From: Actinoplanes sichuanensis
Lineage (GTDB): Bacteria; Actinomycetota; Actinomycetes; Mycobacteriales; Micromonosporaceae
NCBI RefSeq assembly: GCF_033097365.1
Contig: NZ_AP028461.1
Span: 7,502,001-7,566,000 of the forward strand
Direction of reading: 5' to 3'
Length of the DNA: 64,000 bases
This document shows positions 56,180 to 64,000 of this stretch, piece after piece. Numbering within the stretch: position 1 is the first letter of the stretch; the number at the start of each line of letters is the position of its first letter. Under the pieces are notes generated by a model. It was not told the DNA's origin, searched no databases, and was given only the letters and a program-made list of their open reading frames with translations. Position numbers and translations under genes: made by a program.

Positions 56180-57493
56180 TCAGGCCTCGTTGAGCGTCGT
56201 GGCGATCTGCTCGTCAGCCCACTTGGCACCGTCGGCGACCGACTTCTTGCCGGTCAGAATGTCGGTCAGCATGGTCTGGAGGATGGAGGCCTTCTCCACG
56301 TCGGCCCACTTGGGGGCGTTCGGCGGGAACCAGCTGCTCTTCGCGGCGAGCGCGGCCGGGGCGATCTTCGGGTTGTCGGTCGCGGCCTTGTCCAGCAGGC
56401 TCGTGGCGTTCGGCAGCGCACCGCCCTTGACCAGGCCCTCCATCGACTTGCTGTCGGTGAAGGCCTTGATCCACTGAGCGGCCAGTTCCTTGTTCTGGCT
56501 CTTGGCGGTCACGCCGAGGTTCGAGCCACCGAGGAAGGACGGAACCTCCGGCAGCGGCGCGGCGGCCAGCTTGCCCTTGACCTTGGTCGGGACCAGCGGA
56601 GAGGTCGGGTCGTTCGGGTCCTTACGGACCTCCTCGGCCACACCCTGCTCCCAGGCGTTGCCGTAGAAGATGCCGCCGGAACCCTGGGAGAAGATGCCGG
56701 CCTGCTCGTTCTCGTTCTTGGTGACGTCAGCCTTGGAGTACTTCTTGGTCAGGTCGACCCACTTCTGCAGGCCCTCCTGCGACTGCGGGGTGGAGAGCTG
56801 GCCGACCCACTTGTCGCCCTCCTTCTTCGCGATCTCGCCGCCGGTCGACTTGACCCAGGACATCGCGGCGTACCAGTACTGGCCCGGCATGTAGAAGGCG
56901 CTGAACTTGTTGTCCGCGGCGTTGCCGGCCTGCAGCTTGTCGGCGGCGGCCAGCAGGTCGGCGTAGGTCTTCGGGGCGTCGGTGATGCCGGCCTTCTGGA
57001 AGAGGTCGGTGCGGTAGATCATCACGCGGGCACCGGCGTAGTAGGGCACGCAGTAGACCTTGCCGTCGGACTCGCAGGCACCGGAGAGGCCGGAGAGCCA
57101 GGTGCCGGAGTTCTCGAAGTCACCCTTGTTCAGCTCGGCGAAGCCCTCGGAGAAGACGTACTTGGAGAACTCGGTGTTGCCGAGCTCGACCACGTCCGGG
57201 ACGTCCTGGCCGGCCAGGGTGGCGTCCAGCTTGGTGAGGTGGTTGGCCCACTGCTGGTACTCGACGGTGACCTGCGCGCCGGTGGCGTCGGTGAACCGCT
57301 TGGAGGCGTCGTCGACGACGGCCTTCCAGGAGGTCTCGGCGTCGACCATGAGCCAGACCTTGATGGTCTTGCCCTTGCCGTCGACCTGGCCGTTGGCCGA
57401 GGTCGCGCCGTCGTCGCTGCTGGTGCCGCCACAGGCTGCGGTCCCGAAGAGCGACGCGGCGAGCGCCGCGGCGACCGCGATCTTGCGCTTCAC
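56180..57493 (-). CDS. Sugar-binding lipoprotein, DasA-like
   Basis: The 437-residue protein has a lipoprotein signal (VKRKIAVAAALAASLFG, lipobox TAAC) and a family 1 solute-binding fold: IKVWLMVDAETSWKAVVDD, QDVPDVVELGNTEF, YCVPYYAGARVMIYRTDLF. The GTG at 57493 is preferred because GGGAGG lies four bases before it; an ATG 14 codons upstream (57535) lacks a site. Overall layout is like the chitobiose binder DasA, but substrate assignment is uncertain (other di- or oligosaccharides possible). It lies directly downstream of the RpiR regulator. Confidence 0.82.
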   Translation of the reverse strand: MKRKIAVAAALAASLFGTAACGGTSSDDGATSANGQVDGKGKTIKVWLMVDAETSWKAVVDDASKRFTDATGAQVTVEYQQWANHLTKLDATLAGQDVPDVVELGNTEFSKYVFSEGFAELNKGDFENSGTWLSGLSGACESDGKVYCVPYYAGARVMIYRTDLFQKAGITDAPKTYADLLAAADKLQAGNAADNKFSAFYMPGQYWYAAMSWVKSTGGEIAKKEGDKWVGQLSTPQSQEGLQKWVDLTKKYSKADVTKNENEQAGIFSQGSGGIFYGNAWEQGVAEEVRKDPNDPTSPLVPTKVKGKLAAAPLPEVPSFLGGSNLGVTAKSQNKELAAQWIKAFTDSKSMEGLVKGGALPNATSLLDKAATDNPKIAPAALAAKSSWFPPNAPKWADVEKASILQTMLTDILTGKKSVADGAKWADEQIATTLNEA

Positions 57494-57534
57494 TTTTCCT
57501 CCCGAAGGGATTTCATTCTTTGAAAAGGGTTTCA

Positions 57535-58533
57535 TCAGCTGTCCTTCACGGCCTTGTGCCCGTGCACCGCTTGCGCGGTGCGCTGGAACGCGGCGTGCGA
57601 ACGTTCGTGGGTTCGTTGCGCGACGGCGACGTACAGCAGGTCGAGAACGACAAGCTGGGGGTGGCGGGCGCTGAGCGCGTCCGGCCGGAAGGTCGTCGCC
57701 TGGGTTGCGGTGAGCAGAACGATGTCCGCCAACTCGGCCAGCGGGGATCGGGGGAAGCTGGTGAGCGCGATCGTGGTGGCGCCCCGGCTGTTCGCTTCCG
57801 CGAGCAGCTCGATCGTCTCGCCGGTCTCGCCACTGTGCGAGATGCCGAGCGCGACGTCGCCGGGCCGCGACAGCGCGGCGCTGGCCAGACCGTTGTGCAC
57901 GTCGGTCCAGGCCCACACCGGGATGCCGATGCGATGCAGACTGAACTGCATCTCCTCGCCGACCAACGCGCTTCCGCTGGCGCCGAAGATGTTCACGCGT
58001 TGCGCGGCGGCTATCGCCACCGCGGCCCGCTCCACCTCGCCCAGGTCCAGCAGCGTGGCGGTGTCGTGCATGGCCCGCGTGTCGGCCGCCATGATCTGGC
58101 CGAGGACCCGTTCGAGCGGATCGTTCGGCTGGATCTCACGGCCGATGTCCACGGTCCAGCCGGCCGAGCGAGCCCGGCCGGTCTCCGCCGCGATGCCGAG
58201 GCGGAGGTCCGCGTAACCGTCGAAACCGACCGCCCGGCAGAACCGGGTGATCGTGGCCGGCGAGGTTCCGCTGCGCTCGGCCAACTCGACGATGGTGGCC
58301 CGGGAGGCCGCGGCCGGATCGGCGAGCACCTGCTCGGCGACCCGCTGCAGCGCCCCGGTGAAGTCCGGCAGCAGCGTCCTGACACGAGCGAGCACCCCGT
58401 CAGCCGGTGCGCGATTCACGCCGTTCGTGGTGATTCGCTCGCCCCCGTGGTCACTCCCGATCCGGGCGGCGCCGCGAACCAGCGAGTCGGCGACCGCGGT
58501 CGACGCGGTGCCGTCCATCTCCGGCTCAGCCAT
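57535..58533 (-). CDS. MurR/RpiR family regulator with SIS domain
   Basis: The 332-residue protein has the RpiR N-terminal helix-turn-helix (about 75-130; IVELAERSGTSPATITRF) and a SIS sugar-phosphate binding domain (about 165-290; RVNIFGASGSALVGEEM, GISHSGETGET). RpiR proteins respond to sugar phosphates such as GlcNAc-6P or MurNAc-6P. It is the first gene of the seven-gene locus and probably controls the two importers and itself. An upstream GTTTTCAAAAC palindrome is a candidate site. Confidence 0.88.
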   Translation of the reverse strand: MAEPEMDGTASTAVADSLVRGAARIGSDHGGERITTNGVNRAPADGVLARVRTLLPDFTGALQRVAEQVLADPAAASRATIVELAERSGTSPATITRFCRAVGFDGYADLRLGIAAETGRARSAGWTVDIGREIQPNDPLERVLGQIMAADTRAMHDTATLLDLGEVERAAVAIAAAQRVNIFGASGSALVGEEMQFSLHRIGIPVWAWTDVHNGLASAALSRPGDVALGISHSGETGETIELLAEANSRGATTIALTSFPRSPLAELADIVLLTATQATTFRPDALSARHPQLVVLDLLYVAVAQRTHERSHAAFQRTAQAVHGHKAVKDS

Positions 58534-59004
58534 CGGTCACCCTTTCAGGAAGGACTGTTTACTGTCGCGGTAAAAGTTCTTACTAAAGGGCCCCTACTGT
58601 CAAGACTGTGAAGGAAGTTTTCAAAACCGTTACCGGCCAGGGCGAATGAACGCGTGTTTCGGCGGCGGCGCATGACAGCCATCGATCCCCAAATGGCCGA
58701 AACGACGTGACCGCCATCACATGTCCGATTTACGACCGTTTTCAACCCATCCATTGGTTGAGCGCGAGATGGCCATTCGGCCACCACGAGGTGGGTCTTT
58801 CGGACGATCTCAGTGACGCGGCGAAACCTCTCCGTCACGCAGGAAACAAGATCAAAAAAATTTCCGGTACGGGCCACCCGCCGCTCAGACCACGAAAGTG
58901 GGTGCCTGGCTCATCCGAATGGCCGGAAATCTGCCCTTTGGTCAGTGCCCGCGGAGCGCCGTGGAAGCATCGAATGATCGCTTCACAAATCAGGAGAAAA
59001 GGGC
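58534..59004. promoter_or_regulatory. Regulatory gap upstream of rpiR and secreted protein genes
   Basis: This 471-bp divergent gap has no gene and is less GC-rich than its flanks. GTTTTCAAAAC (58617-58627) is a perfect palindrome, and TTGACA on the minus strand (58603-58598) is a -35 candidate for rpiR about 20 bases downstream of it, with a TAAGAA-like -10 at a short 15-bp spacing. At the other end AGGAG lies shortly before the secreted protein's ATG. Nothing else is recognisable between 58640 and 58980. Confidence 0.5.
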
Positions 59005-59544
59005 ATGCGACTGCTTCCCGTATTCGTCGGCGCGATCGTCGCCGGCAGCGTCCTCGCCCCCGCCCCGGCCCACGCGGCGATCCGATTCGACCCGGCCACC
59101 AACACCGGGTTCATCGACGGCGAGGACGTCCGCAAGGCCTTCGGCTGGGACGAGGCCGGACTGGCCCGCAACGCCCCGGAGGTACGGTTCACCTATCACG
59201 TCGGCAAGGAGGCCGGATACGCGGTGACCTGCGAGAAGGGCGTCCGGGTGGAGGTCGGCCACAACCCGGGCAGCACCAGCGCCGGCCTGGTCGCCGTGGT
59301 CACCTGGAACCGTGCTACCCACGAACTCACCGGCTTCCGGATCACCGGGGCGAGCAGCGGCGCCTCCAGCATGGACGTCGCCCCGGAGCCGGGCCTGCCC
59401 TGCCCGGACGAGCGGGGCGGCGACATCCGCTCCGCGAAGTATGTGAACACCACCGTGATCACCGGCCTGTCCGCCGAATTCCGCGACGTACAGGCTTACT
59501 TCCCCCAACAGCGCACCGTGATCACCGACCCACCGAAGCCCTGA
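59005..59544 (+). CDS. Small secreted protein of unknown function
   Basis: The 179-residue protein has a clear signal peptide (MRLLPVFVGAIVAGSVLAPA, then PAHA-A cleavage). The mature part begins IRFDPATNTGFIDGEDVRKA and contains FTYHVGKEAGYAVTCEKG and two or three cysteines. I do not recognise a family; similar short secreted proteins are common in Actinoplanes-type genomes. AGGAGAAAAGGGC precedes the ATG. Confidence 0.78.
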   Translation: MRLLPVFVGAIVAGSVLAPAPAHAAIRFDPATNTGFIDGEDVRKAFGWDEAGLARNAPEVRFTYHVGKEAGYAVTCEKGVRVEVGHNPGSTSAGLVAVVTWNRATHELTGFRITGASSGASSMDVAPEPGLPCPDERGGDIRSAKYVNTTVITGLSAEFRDVQAYFPQQRTVITDPPKP

Positions 59545-59815
59545 CACCCACCGCCGCTCCGCCGCACCGCGACCCCGCCGCACCGCCGTAGCGCGGCCCC
59601 ATCACACCGCCGCACCGCGACCTCGCGACCCCACCGCACCGCCGTAGCGCGGCTCGTCACCCCGCCGCACCGCCGCACCGCGACCCCGCCGCACCGCCGC
59701 ACCGCGACCCCACCACACCGCCACACCGTCATACCGCCGCACCGCGACCCCGCCGCACCGCCGCACCGCCGCACCGCCGCACCGCCGCACCGCCGCATGA
59801 TCATGTGGGGTCCCC
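59545..59815. repeat. CCGCCGCACCG low-complexity array
   Basis: From about 59560 to 59797 the sequence is built almost only from CCGCCGCACCGC and CACCGCGACCCC units of about 9 and 15-18 bp in irregular order. It ends in five CCGCCGCA-type units. It lies directly after the secreted protein gene. It contains open frames only because it is Arg/Cys/Gly codon-repetitive, with no sign of translation. Confidence 0.75.
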
Positions 59816-59870
59816 CCACGGCAGCCCGGACTCGCATGTCTGCGGGAAGGGTGGCCGCAAGAGCTGCAGC

Positions 59871-60300
59871 GATCTTGTGAGGCTGCGCCAACGACGGCAC
59901 CCACATCACAAGATCACGCAAACGCGACGGCGAGGCGAGAACCACCACCCCTATTGCCTTCGCGATCTTGCAGGGTTGAGCGAACCGTGGCGCCCAGCCT
60001 CACAAGTTCCCGGAAACGCGACGGCGAGGCGAGAACCGCTGCCCCTATTGCCTTCGCGATCTTGCAGGGTTGAGCGAACCGTGGCGCCCAGCCTCACAAG
60101 TTCCCGGAAACGCGACGGCGAGGCGAGAACCGCTGCCCCCGCCCCCTTCTTCCCGATCTTGCAGGGTTGAGCCAACCGCGGCACCCAGCCTCACAACATC
60201 GCGCAAACGCCACGACGAGGCGAGAGCCGCACCCCGCCTCCCCTTCGCGATCTTGCAGGGTTGAGCCAACCGCGGCACCCAGCCTCACAAGATCCCGGAA
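59871..60300. repeat. Five tandem ~94-bp units, each with a stem-loop
   Basis: The block GATCTTG starts at 59871, 59964, 60058, 60155 and 60249 (spacing 93, 94, 97, 94). Units 2 and 3 are almost identical. Each begins GATCTTGCAGGGTTGAG (unit 1: GATCTTGTGA) and about 33-46 bases later has CCTCACAAG-TC or TCACAAGATC, so it can fold on itself. In unit 1 the 10-base arms are exact (59871-59880 and 59906-59915). Between the hairpins is ACGCGACGGCGAGGCGAGA spacer. Not CRISPR: the units are longer and the spacers conserved. Confidence 0.8.
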
Positions 60301-60600
60301 AGGGCCGGGCCGCACGGATTGAGGGAACTGGCGGAGGGGTGGGTGGAAGGGGCCGGGAGGGAAGGGCGGCAGAGAGGGGCCCGGGGCAAGGCCCGCCGGA
60401 AATGCGGCGCAGCCACAGGCGGCGCAGCCACAGGCGGCGCAGCCACAGGCGGCGCAGCCACAGGCGGCGCAGCCACAGGCGGCGCAGCCACAGGCGGCGC
60501 AGCCACAGGCGGAAGGGCACAGGCGGAAGGGCACGGAAGGAACCGACCGGGGCCGCGGGCTCGGGTGGACGGGGTGGGTGCGGAGGTCGGTGGCGGTGGG
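60301..60600. repeat. Gap with seven exact 15-bp repeats downstream of murD2
   Basis: GGCGCAGCCACAGGC is repeated exactly seven times at 60406-60510. Two shorter GGAAGGGCACAGGC variants follow. The flanks at 60301-60405 and 60535-60600 are G-rich spacer. No gene or terminator stem is visible before the murD2 stop at 60601. Confidence 0.8.
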
Positions 60601-61953
60601 CTACTCGGCGGTTTCTCGGACCGCCTGGGCGAAGACCTCGGAGCGGTGTTCGAAGTTGCGGAAACGGCCGTAGCTCGGGGCCGCCGGGGACAGCAGCACC
60701 ACACCGCCGGCTGGGGTCACCTTGCGGGCCAGGCGGACCGCGTCGATCAGGTCCTCGGCCGGTTCGGTGCGGACCCTCGGGAGCCGGGCCAGCGCCTCCA
60801 GGATCCGGGGGCCGCTGTCCGGCAGGCCGATCACGGTGAGTTCACGGTCGGCGAGGAAATCGCGTAACGGTGTGTAGTCGAGGCCGCGATCGGTGCCGCC
60901 GACCAATACGGTGAGTGGCCGGTTCTCGTACGCCTCGATGGCGTGCATGGCCGCGTAGGGACTGGTCGACAGGGTGTCGTCGACGAACGTCAGCCCGGAC
61001 GGGTCCTCGATCTCGGCCAACCGGTGCGGCAGCCCGGCGAAGTCACGCACGGCCGCCTCCAGGACCGCCCGCTCCCCCGGCACGTCGACGCCCATGCCGT
61101 CCAGCACGGCCAGCGCCACACACAGATTGCCCTCGTTGTGCCGGCCCTTGAGCCGCAACGTGTCCCGCTCGAACAGCGCCTCGTCACCGCACCAGAACCG
61201 GCCGTCCTCGACCCGGAACCGGGAGTCCGCAGCGGCCGCCGCGACCGGCGGGAAGTGGTTCACGTCGAGGATCCCGCGGATCTCGTCGCGCAGCCGCTGG
61301 TCCGTCCCGTTCACCACGATCAGCTCAGGTCCGTACCCGAGAAGGTTTAGTTTGTCCCGATAATATTCGCGCTCGCCACCGTGCGCGTCGAGGTGCTCCG
61401 GGAACAGCGAGGTGACCACCGCCACCCGGGGCGAATCGGTCAGGTCGGCGCACTGATAGCTGGACAGCTCCAGCACGTAGAGCTCGGCCTCGGGCATGTC
61501 GAGCAGCGGGACGCCGATGTTGCCGCCGTAGGCGTTCGGCCGCCCGACCGCGGTCAGCAGGTGGCTGATCAGGCTGGACGTGGTGCTCTTGCCCTTGCTG
61601 CCGGTCACCCCGACGGTCGTCGCGGCGTGCTCGGCCATCCACAGCGCGCTGCCGCCGGTGACCGGGATCCCGCGCTCCCGCAGCTTGATCATGAACGGGT
61701 GGGTGGAGGGCACCCCGGGCGACCGGACCACCACATCCGCACTGGCCAGGGCCGCGAAGGCGTGCTCGCCACCGGCCAGTGGGGCCAGCTCGGCCAGCTC
61801 CCCGGTCCACTCGACGGACAGGTAGCCGGCACTGTCGTCGACCGCGATCAGGCGGGACGGCTCGTGGCGGGCGATCGCGATCACCGCGGCCCGGCCCTCC
61901 CGGCCGGTCCCCCAGACCGCCACCGATCGGCCCCGCAGGTCTGCCAGGCGCAC
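60601..61953 (-). CDS. murD2: MurD2-type UDP-MurNAc-L-Ala : L-glutamate ligase
   Basis: The 450-residue Mur ligase has an N-terminal Rossmann domain (LRGRSVAVWGTGREGRAA), the ATP loop TVGVTGSKGKSTTSS, central YVLELSSYQCADL, and the C-terminal rotating domain (FVDDTLSTSPYAAMHAIE, VLVGGTDRGLDY). The GTG at 61953 follows GAGGAGACCAAC. Canonical murD lies in the mra/dcw cluster; here the gene is instead divergent from a MurL-like epimerase (73 bp). That pairing is the hallmark of the MurD2-MurL route known from Xanthomonas: L-Glu is added first and then epimerised. D-specificity cannot be excluded from sequence alone. Confidence 0.82.
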   Translation of the reverse strand: MRLADLRGRSVAVWGTGREGRAAVIAIARHEPSRLIAVDDSAGYLSVEWTGELAELAPLAGGEHAFAALASADVVVRSPGVPSTHPFMIKLRERGIPVTGGSALWMAEHAATTVGVTGSKGKSTTSSLISHLLTAVGRPNAYGGNIGVPLLDMPEAELYVLELSSYQCADLTDSPRVAVVTSLFPEHLDAHGGEREYYRDKLNLLGYGPELIVVNGTDQRLRDEIRGILDVNHFPPVAAAAADSRFRVEDGRFWCGDEALFERDTLRLKGRHNEGNLCVALAVLDGMGVDVPGERAVLEAAVRDFAGLPHRLAEIEDPSGLTFVDDTLSTSPYAAMHAIEAYENRPLTVLVGGTDRGLDYTPLRDFLADRELTVIGLPDSGPRILEALARLPRVRTEPAEDLIDAVRLARKVTPAGGVVLLSPAAPSYGRFRNFEHRSEVFAQAVRETAE

Positions 61954-62026
61954 GTTGGTCTCCTCGGGTCGCGCCGTCCTCGGACGCACTAATATTGCCC
62001 CTCGACCTTCACGACAGGAGTTCCGG

Positions 62027-63331
62027 GTGCAGTTCGACGTCATGCGCTTCCCCTCGTACGCGTTCGATCCGGCGACAGGGGTGGCGACGTTCGACTACCT
62101 GCTGGACGGGCCGTCGCCGCTGCGGTTCACCGAGACGATCACCCTTCCGGTGCCCGCCGATCCGGCCGTTCCGGAGGCCCTGACCAGGGTGCTCGACCTG
62201 CTGCACGTGGTCGCCGGGGTGAGCTACTTCAAGGTCGGCGCGCCGGCCCGGGTGGTCGCGCCGAAACCGGTGCCGGTCGAGGCGGCCGCCTTCTTCACCG
62301 CCGTCTACACCAAGGGCATGGCGGAGTACGCCTACCGCAACCGGCTGCCACACGTGTTGGAACTGACCGTCGAGACACCGGGTGTGCTGCCCGCCACCAC
62401 ACCGTCCGACGCCCCCGCCGGCCGGCCGCTCTCCGCGGTCGGCGGCGGCAAGGACTCGATCGTCACGCTGGAGATCCTGCGGGCGGCCGGGCTCGGCCCG
62501 GTGCCGTTCTCGGTCAACCCGAACCCGGTGATCGAGAACGTGAACGCCGCCTCCGGCCTGCCCGCGCTGGCCGCCCGGCGCAAACTCGACCCGCGGCTCT
62601 TCGAACTGAACAGGGCCGGCGCACTGAACGGGCACATCCCGGTCACCGCAATCAACTCGCTGATCTCGATCGCCACCGCGGTCTGGCACGGGCTCGGGCC
62701 GGTGGTGATGTCCAACGAGCGGTCCGCCTCCGATCCCAACCTGATCTGGAACGGTCACGAGGTCAACCACCAGTGGTCCAAGGGGGTCGAGGCGGAGGGG
62801 CTGCTGCGGGACGCCGTCGCGGCTTACGCGGGGCTCACCGACCCGTACTTCTCTCTGCTCCGCCCGCTGTCCGAGCTGCACATCGCGCAGCTGTTCGCCG
62901 GTCACACCGCGTACGACGACGTCGTCACGAGCTGTAACAAGGCGTTCAAGCTGCACGACCCGACGGCCCGCTGGTGCGGTGACTGTCCGAAGTGCCGGTT
63001 CGTCTTCCTGGCGATGGCACCGCACATGTCACGCGAGCGGCTGGCGCACATCTTCGGGCACGATCTGTTCGCCGACCCGGCCCAGACGCCCGGGTTCCTG
63101 GAGCTGCTCGGGGTCGACGCGCACAAGCCGTTCGAGTGTGTCGGCGAGGCCGAGGAGTGCCTGGTCGCCCTCTCGATGCTGACCGACGACGCGCCGGTGC
63201 TGGTCGCGTTGCGGGCTGCGGTGCCCGACTCGGCGTGGGCCGACGCATCGCACTCCAACGTCTTCACTCCGGGCGGGCCGAACCACATCCCGGCGGCCTA
63301 CCGCAAGCTGCTGGACGCCGCGGCCACCTGA
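62027..63331 (+). CDS. murL: MurL: UDP-MurNAc-L-Ala-L-Glu epimerase
   Basis: The 434-residue protein contains a PP-loop-like ATP motif, AVGGGKDS (Gly139-Ser144), and a cysteine patch at WCGDCPKCRFVFLA. The N-terminal part (FDVMRFPSYAFDPATG) and VMSNERSASDPNLIWNGHEV match the MurL family. MurL epimerises the terminal L-Glu of UDP-MurNAc-L-Ala-L-Glu to D-Glu using ATP, replacing glutamate racemase in the pathway. The GTG at 62027 follows AGGAG at six bases. It is divergent from murD2. Its 3' end overlaps the convergent MarR gene by 34 bp. Confidence 0.85.
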   Translation: MQFDVMRFPSYAFDPATGVATFDYLLDGPSPLRFTETITLPVPADPAVPEALTRVLDLLHVVAGVSYFKVGAPARVVAPKPVPVEAAAFFTAVYTKGMAEYAYRNRLPHVLELTVETPGVLPATTPSDAPAGRPLSAVGGGKDSIVTLEILRAAGLGPVPFSVNPNPVIENVNAASGLPALAARRKLDPRLFELNRAGALNGHIPVTAINSLISIATAVWHGLGPVVMSNERSASDPNLIWNGHEVNHQWSKGVEAEGLLRDAVAAYAGLTDPYFSLLRPLSELHIAQLFAGHTAYDDVVTSCNKAFKLHDPTARWCGDCPKCRFVFLAMAPHMSRERLAHIFGHDLFADPAQTPGFLELLGVDAHKPFECVGEAEECLVALSMLTDDAPVLVALRAAVPDSAWADASHSNVFTPGGPNHIPAAYRKLLDAAAT

Positions 63332-63750
63332 CCCAGCAGGGCCTTGAAGGACGCGTACGCCGCCACGCCCACCGTGGCGGCGGCGCGTTCCTCGATGGCG
63401 GCCACGATCGCGTCGGAGCGCTCCATCTGGTCCAGGCCGCGGACGGTCGGCACGATCAGTTTGGCGCGGCGGTCGCTGGGGTCGGGGCGGCGTTCCACGT
63501 ACCCCAGGGTCTCCAACTCGTCGATGAGTTTCCCGACGACCTGTTTGTGCTGGCCGGAGTGCCGGGCCAGATCGGTGGCCCGGCTGCCCTCGACGTCCAG
63601 GTGGGCCAGGACCGCGCCGTGCTGCGGCCGGAGGCCCGCGTGGCCCTGCTCGGCCAGCGTGGCGAACAGCTCGCCCTGCACCGAGAAGAGGAGCCGGCCG
63701 GCGAGCACCCCGAGGTCCGGGTCCTGCTGTTTCCGTTCACTGCGCCGCAT
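63298..63750 (-). CDS. MarR family transcriptional regulator
   Basis: The 150-residue winged-helix protein has the MarR core at about 45-110 (ATDLARHSGQHKQVVGKLID, then YVERRPDPSDRRAK). The ATG at 63750 begins 24 bp from an inverted repeat built of ATAGTCACC arms. The divergent gene is a broken beta-lactamase-like hydrolase, so the present target may be only itself. The 3' end overlaps murL. Confidence 0.88.
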   Translation of the reverse strand: MRRSERKQQDPDLGVLAGRLLFSVQGELFATLAEQGHAGLRPQHGAVLAHLDVEGSRATDLARHSGQHKQVVGKLIDELETLGYVERRPDPSDRRAKLIVPTVRGLDQMERSDAIVAAIEERAAATVGVAAYASFKALLGQVAAASSSLR

Positions 63751-63773
63751 TCGCGAGATGGTAACAGTCGTTC

Positions 63774-63810
63774 ATAGTCACCCATGTTGACTATATATTC
63801 CGGTGACTAT
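63774..63810. promoter_or_regulatory. MarR operator
   Basis: ATAGTCACC (63774-63782) and GGTGACTAT (63802-63810) are perfect 9-bp inverted arms. The centre holds TTGACTATATAT, so TGACTAT occurs also as a direct repeat. The region is AT-rich relative to its surroundings and serves the MarR gene (minus strand) and the remains of the divergent gene. Confidence 0.65.
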
Positions 63811-63812
63811 AG

Positions 63813-64000
63813 GCCGGTGGCCGGCTCGTGGTCGACCGGCTGACCCGCCAACGGCCGTACTGGGCACCCGGCCGCGCCTACGGCTACCACGCGTTCGTGA
63901 TCGGTGCCTCGCCGCCTGGATCAACGTCCCGGCCATGCGTGCTCTCGGCCAGTCCTCGGCCGGTGGTGTCGCCGGTGCCCGCGGCCTGGCCCACATGTAC
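63813..64000 (+). pseudogene. Decayed beta-lactamase family (EstB-like) serine hydrolase, fragment
   Basis: After a TAG at 63810-63812 the frame reads LVVDRLTRQRPYWAPGR, then AYGYHAFVIG, the region that follows the catalytic SxxK half in class C-like serine hydrolases. From about 63904 the conserved sequence continues in another frame as AWINVPAMRALGQSSAG, then GVAGARGLAHMY, a block normally some 100 residues further on. So the gene has lost its 5' part and has an internal deletion with a frameshift. It continues past the window edge. Confidence 0.65.

Noticed and set aside
59871..60300. Possible CRISPR array or tRNA cluster
   Set aside because: Spacers are conserved between units and the hairpins do not form a cloverleaf or carry CCA ends.
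60406..60510. Possible CRISPR array
   Set aside because: Units are 15 bp and directly abutting, with no unique spacers and no cas genes nearby.

Overview
The window is very GC-rich, with strong third-position G/C, GTG and TTG starts, and actinobacterial families throughout (Ser/Thr kinase with an extracellular domain, LAxTG wall protein, DUF1707 protein, NgcEFG-type importer, trp leader peptide with a fused TrpE-TrpG). It fits a filamentous actinomycete, most likely Micromonosporaceae (Actinoplanes-like). That placement is inferred from gene content only. Almost all is chromosomal; I see no rRNA, tRNA, prophage, insertion sequence or CRISPR.

Layout. 1-4840: a partial unknown gene, a TetR regulator, a membrane Ser/Thr kinase and a hybrid histidine kinase. 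4892-12051: a compact + strand biosynthetic cluster with a type III ketosynthase, GT2 glycosyltransferase, AMP-forming ligase, second GT2, P450 and an OleD-like dehydrogenase/epimerase. The first four genes are translationally coupled or nearly so. 12088-19445 (minus): M20 peptidase, LAxTG wall protein, cytochrome oxidase subunit I and DNA polymerase IV. 19740-24737 (+): an ECF-type sigma factor fused to a zinc anti-sigma-like motif, membrane segment and secreted beta-helix, then a MoxR ATPase and a metallopeptidase-VWA protein. 24724-33644: unknown gene, NYN-domain protein, TetR/GH3 pair with operator, single-domain receiver, trp attenuator with trpEG, a small protein and a lipoprotein.

33717-45376: two divergent glucan-active enzymes, a diguanylate cyclase, a NarL-type two-component system, two small membrane proteins and a zinc alcohol dehydrogenase. 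45513-49210: metH preceded by a likely S-adenosylhomocysteine riboswitch. 49235-58533 (minus): a family-A DNA polymerase, then two complete sugar ABC importers without ATPase (NgcEFG and a second, DasABC-like set) under an RpiR regulator. 59005-64000: a secreted protein, 1 kb of repeats, the divergent MurD2/MurL pair (alternative route to D-glutamate in peptidoglycan), a MarR regulator with its operator, and a decayed beta-lactamase-like gene.

Two themes run across the window. RNA-level control is unusually readable: trp attenuation, a riboswitch whose P1 competes with a Shine-Dalgarno sequester, and long perfect terminator stems. In-frame minisatellite or low-complexity expansions also occur in at least six otherwise intact genes (P450, OleD-like protein, Pol IV, diguanylate cyclase, NarX-like kinase, 24724-25287), alongside similar tandem arrays between genes.
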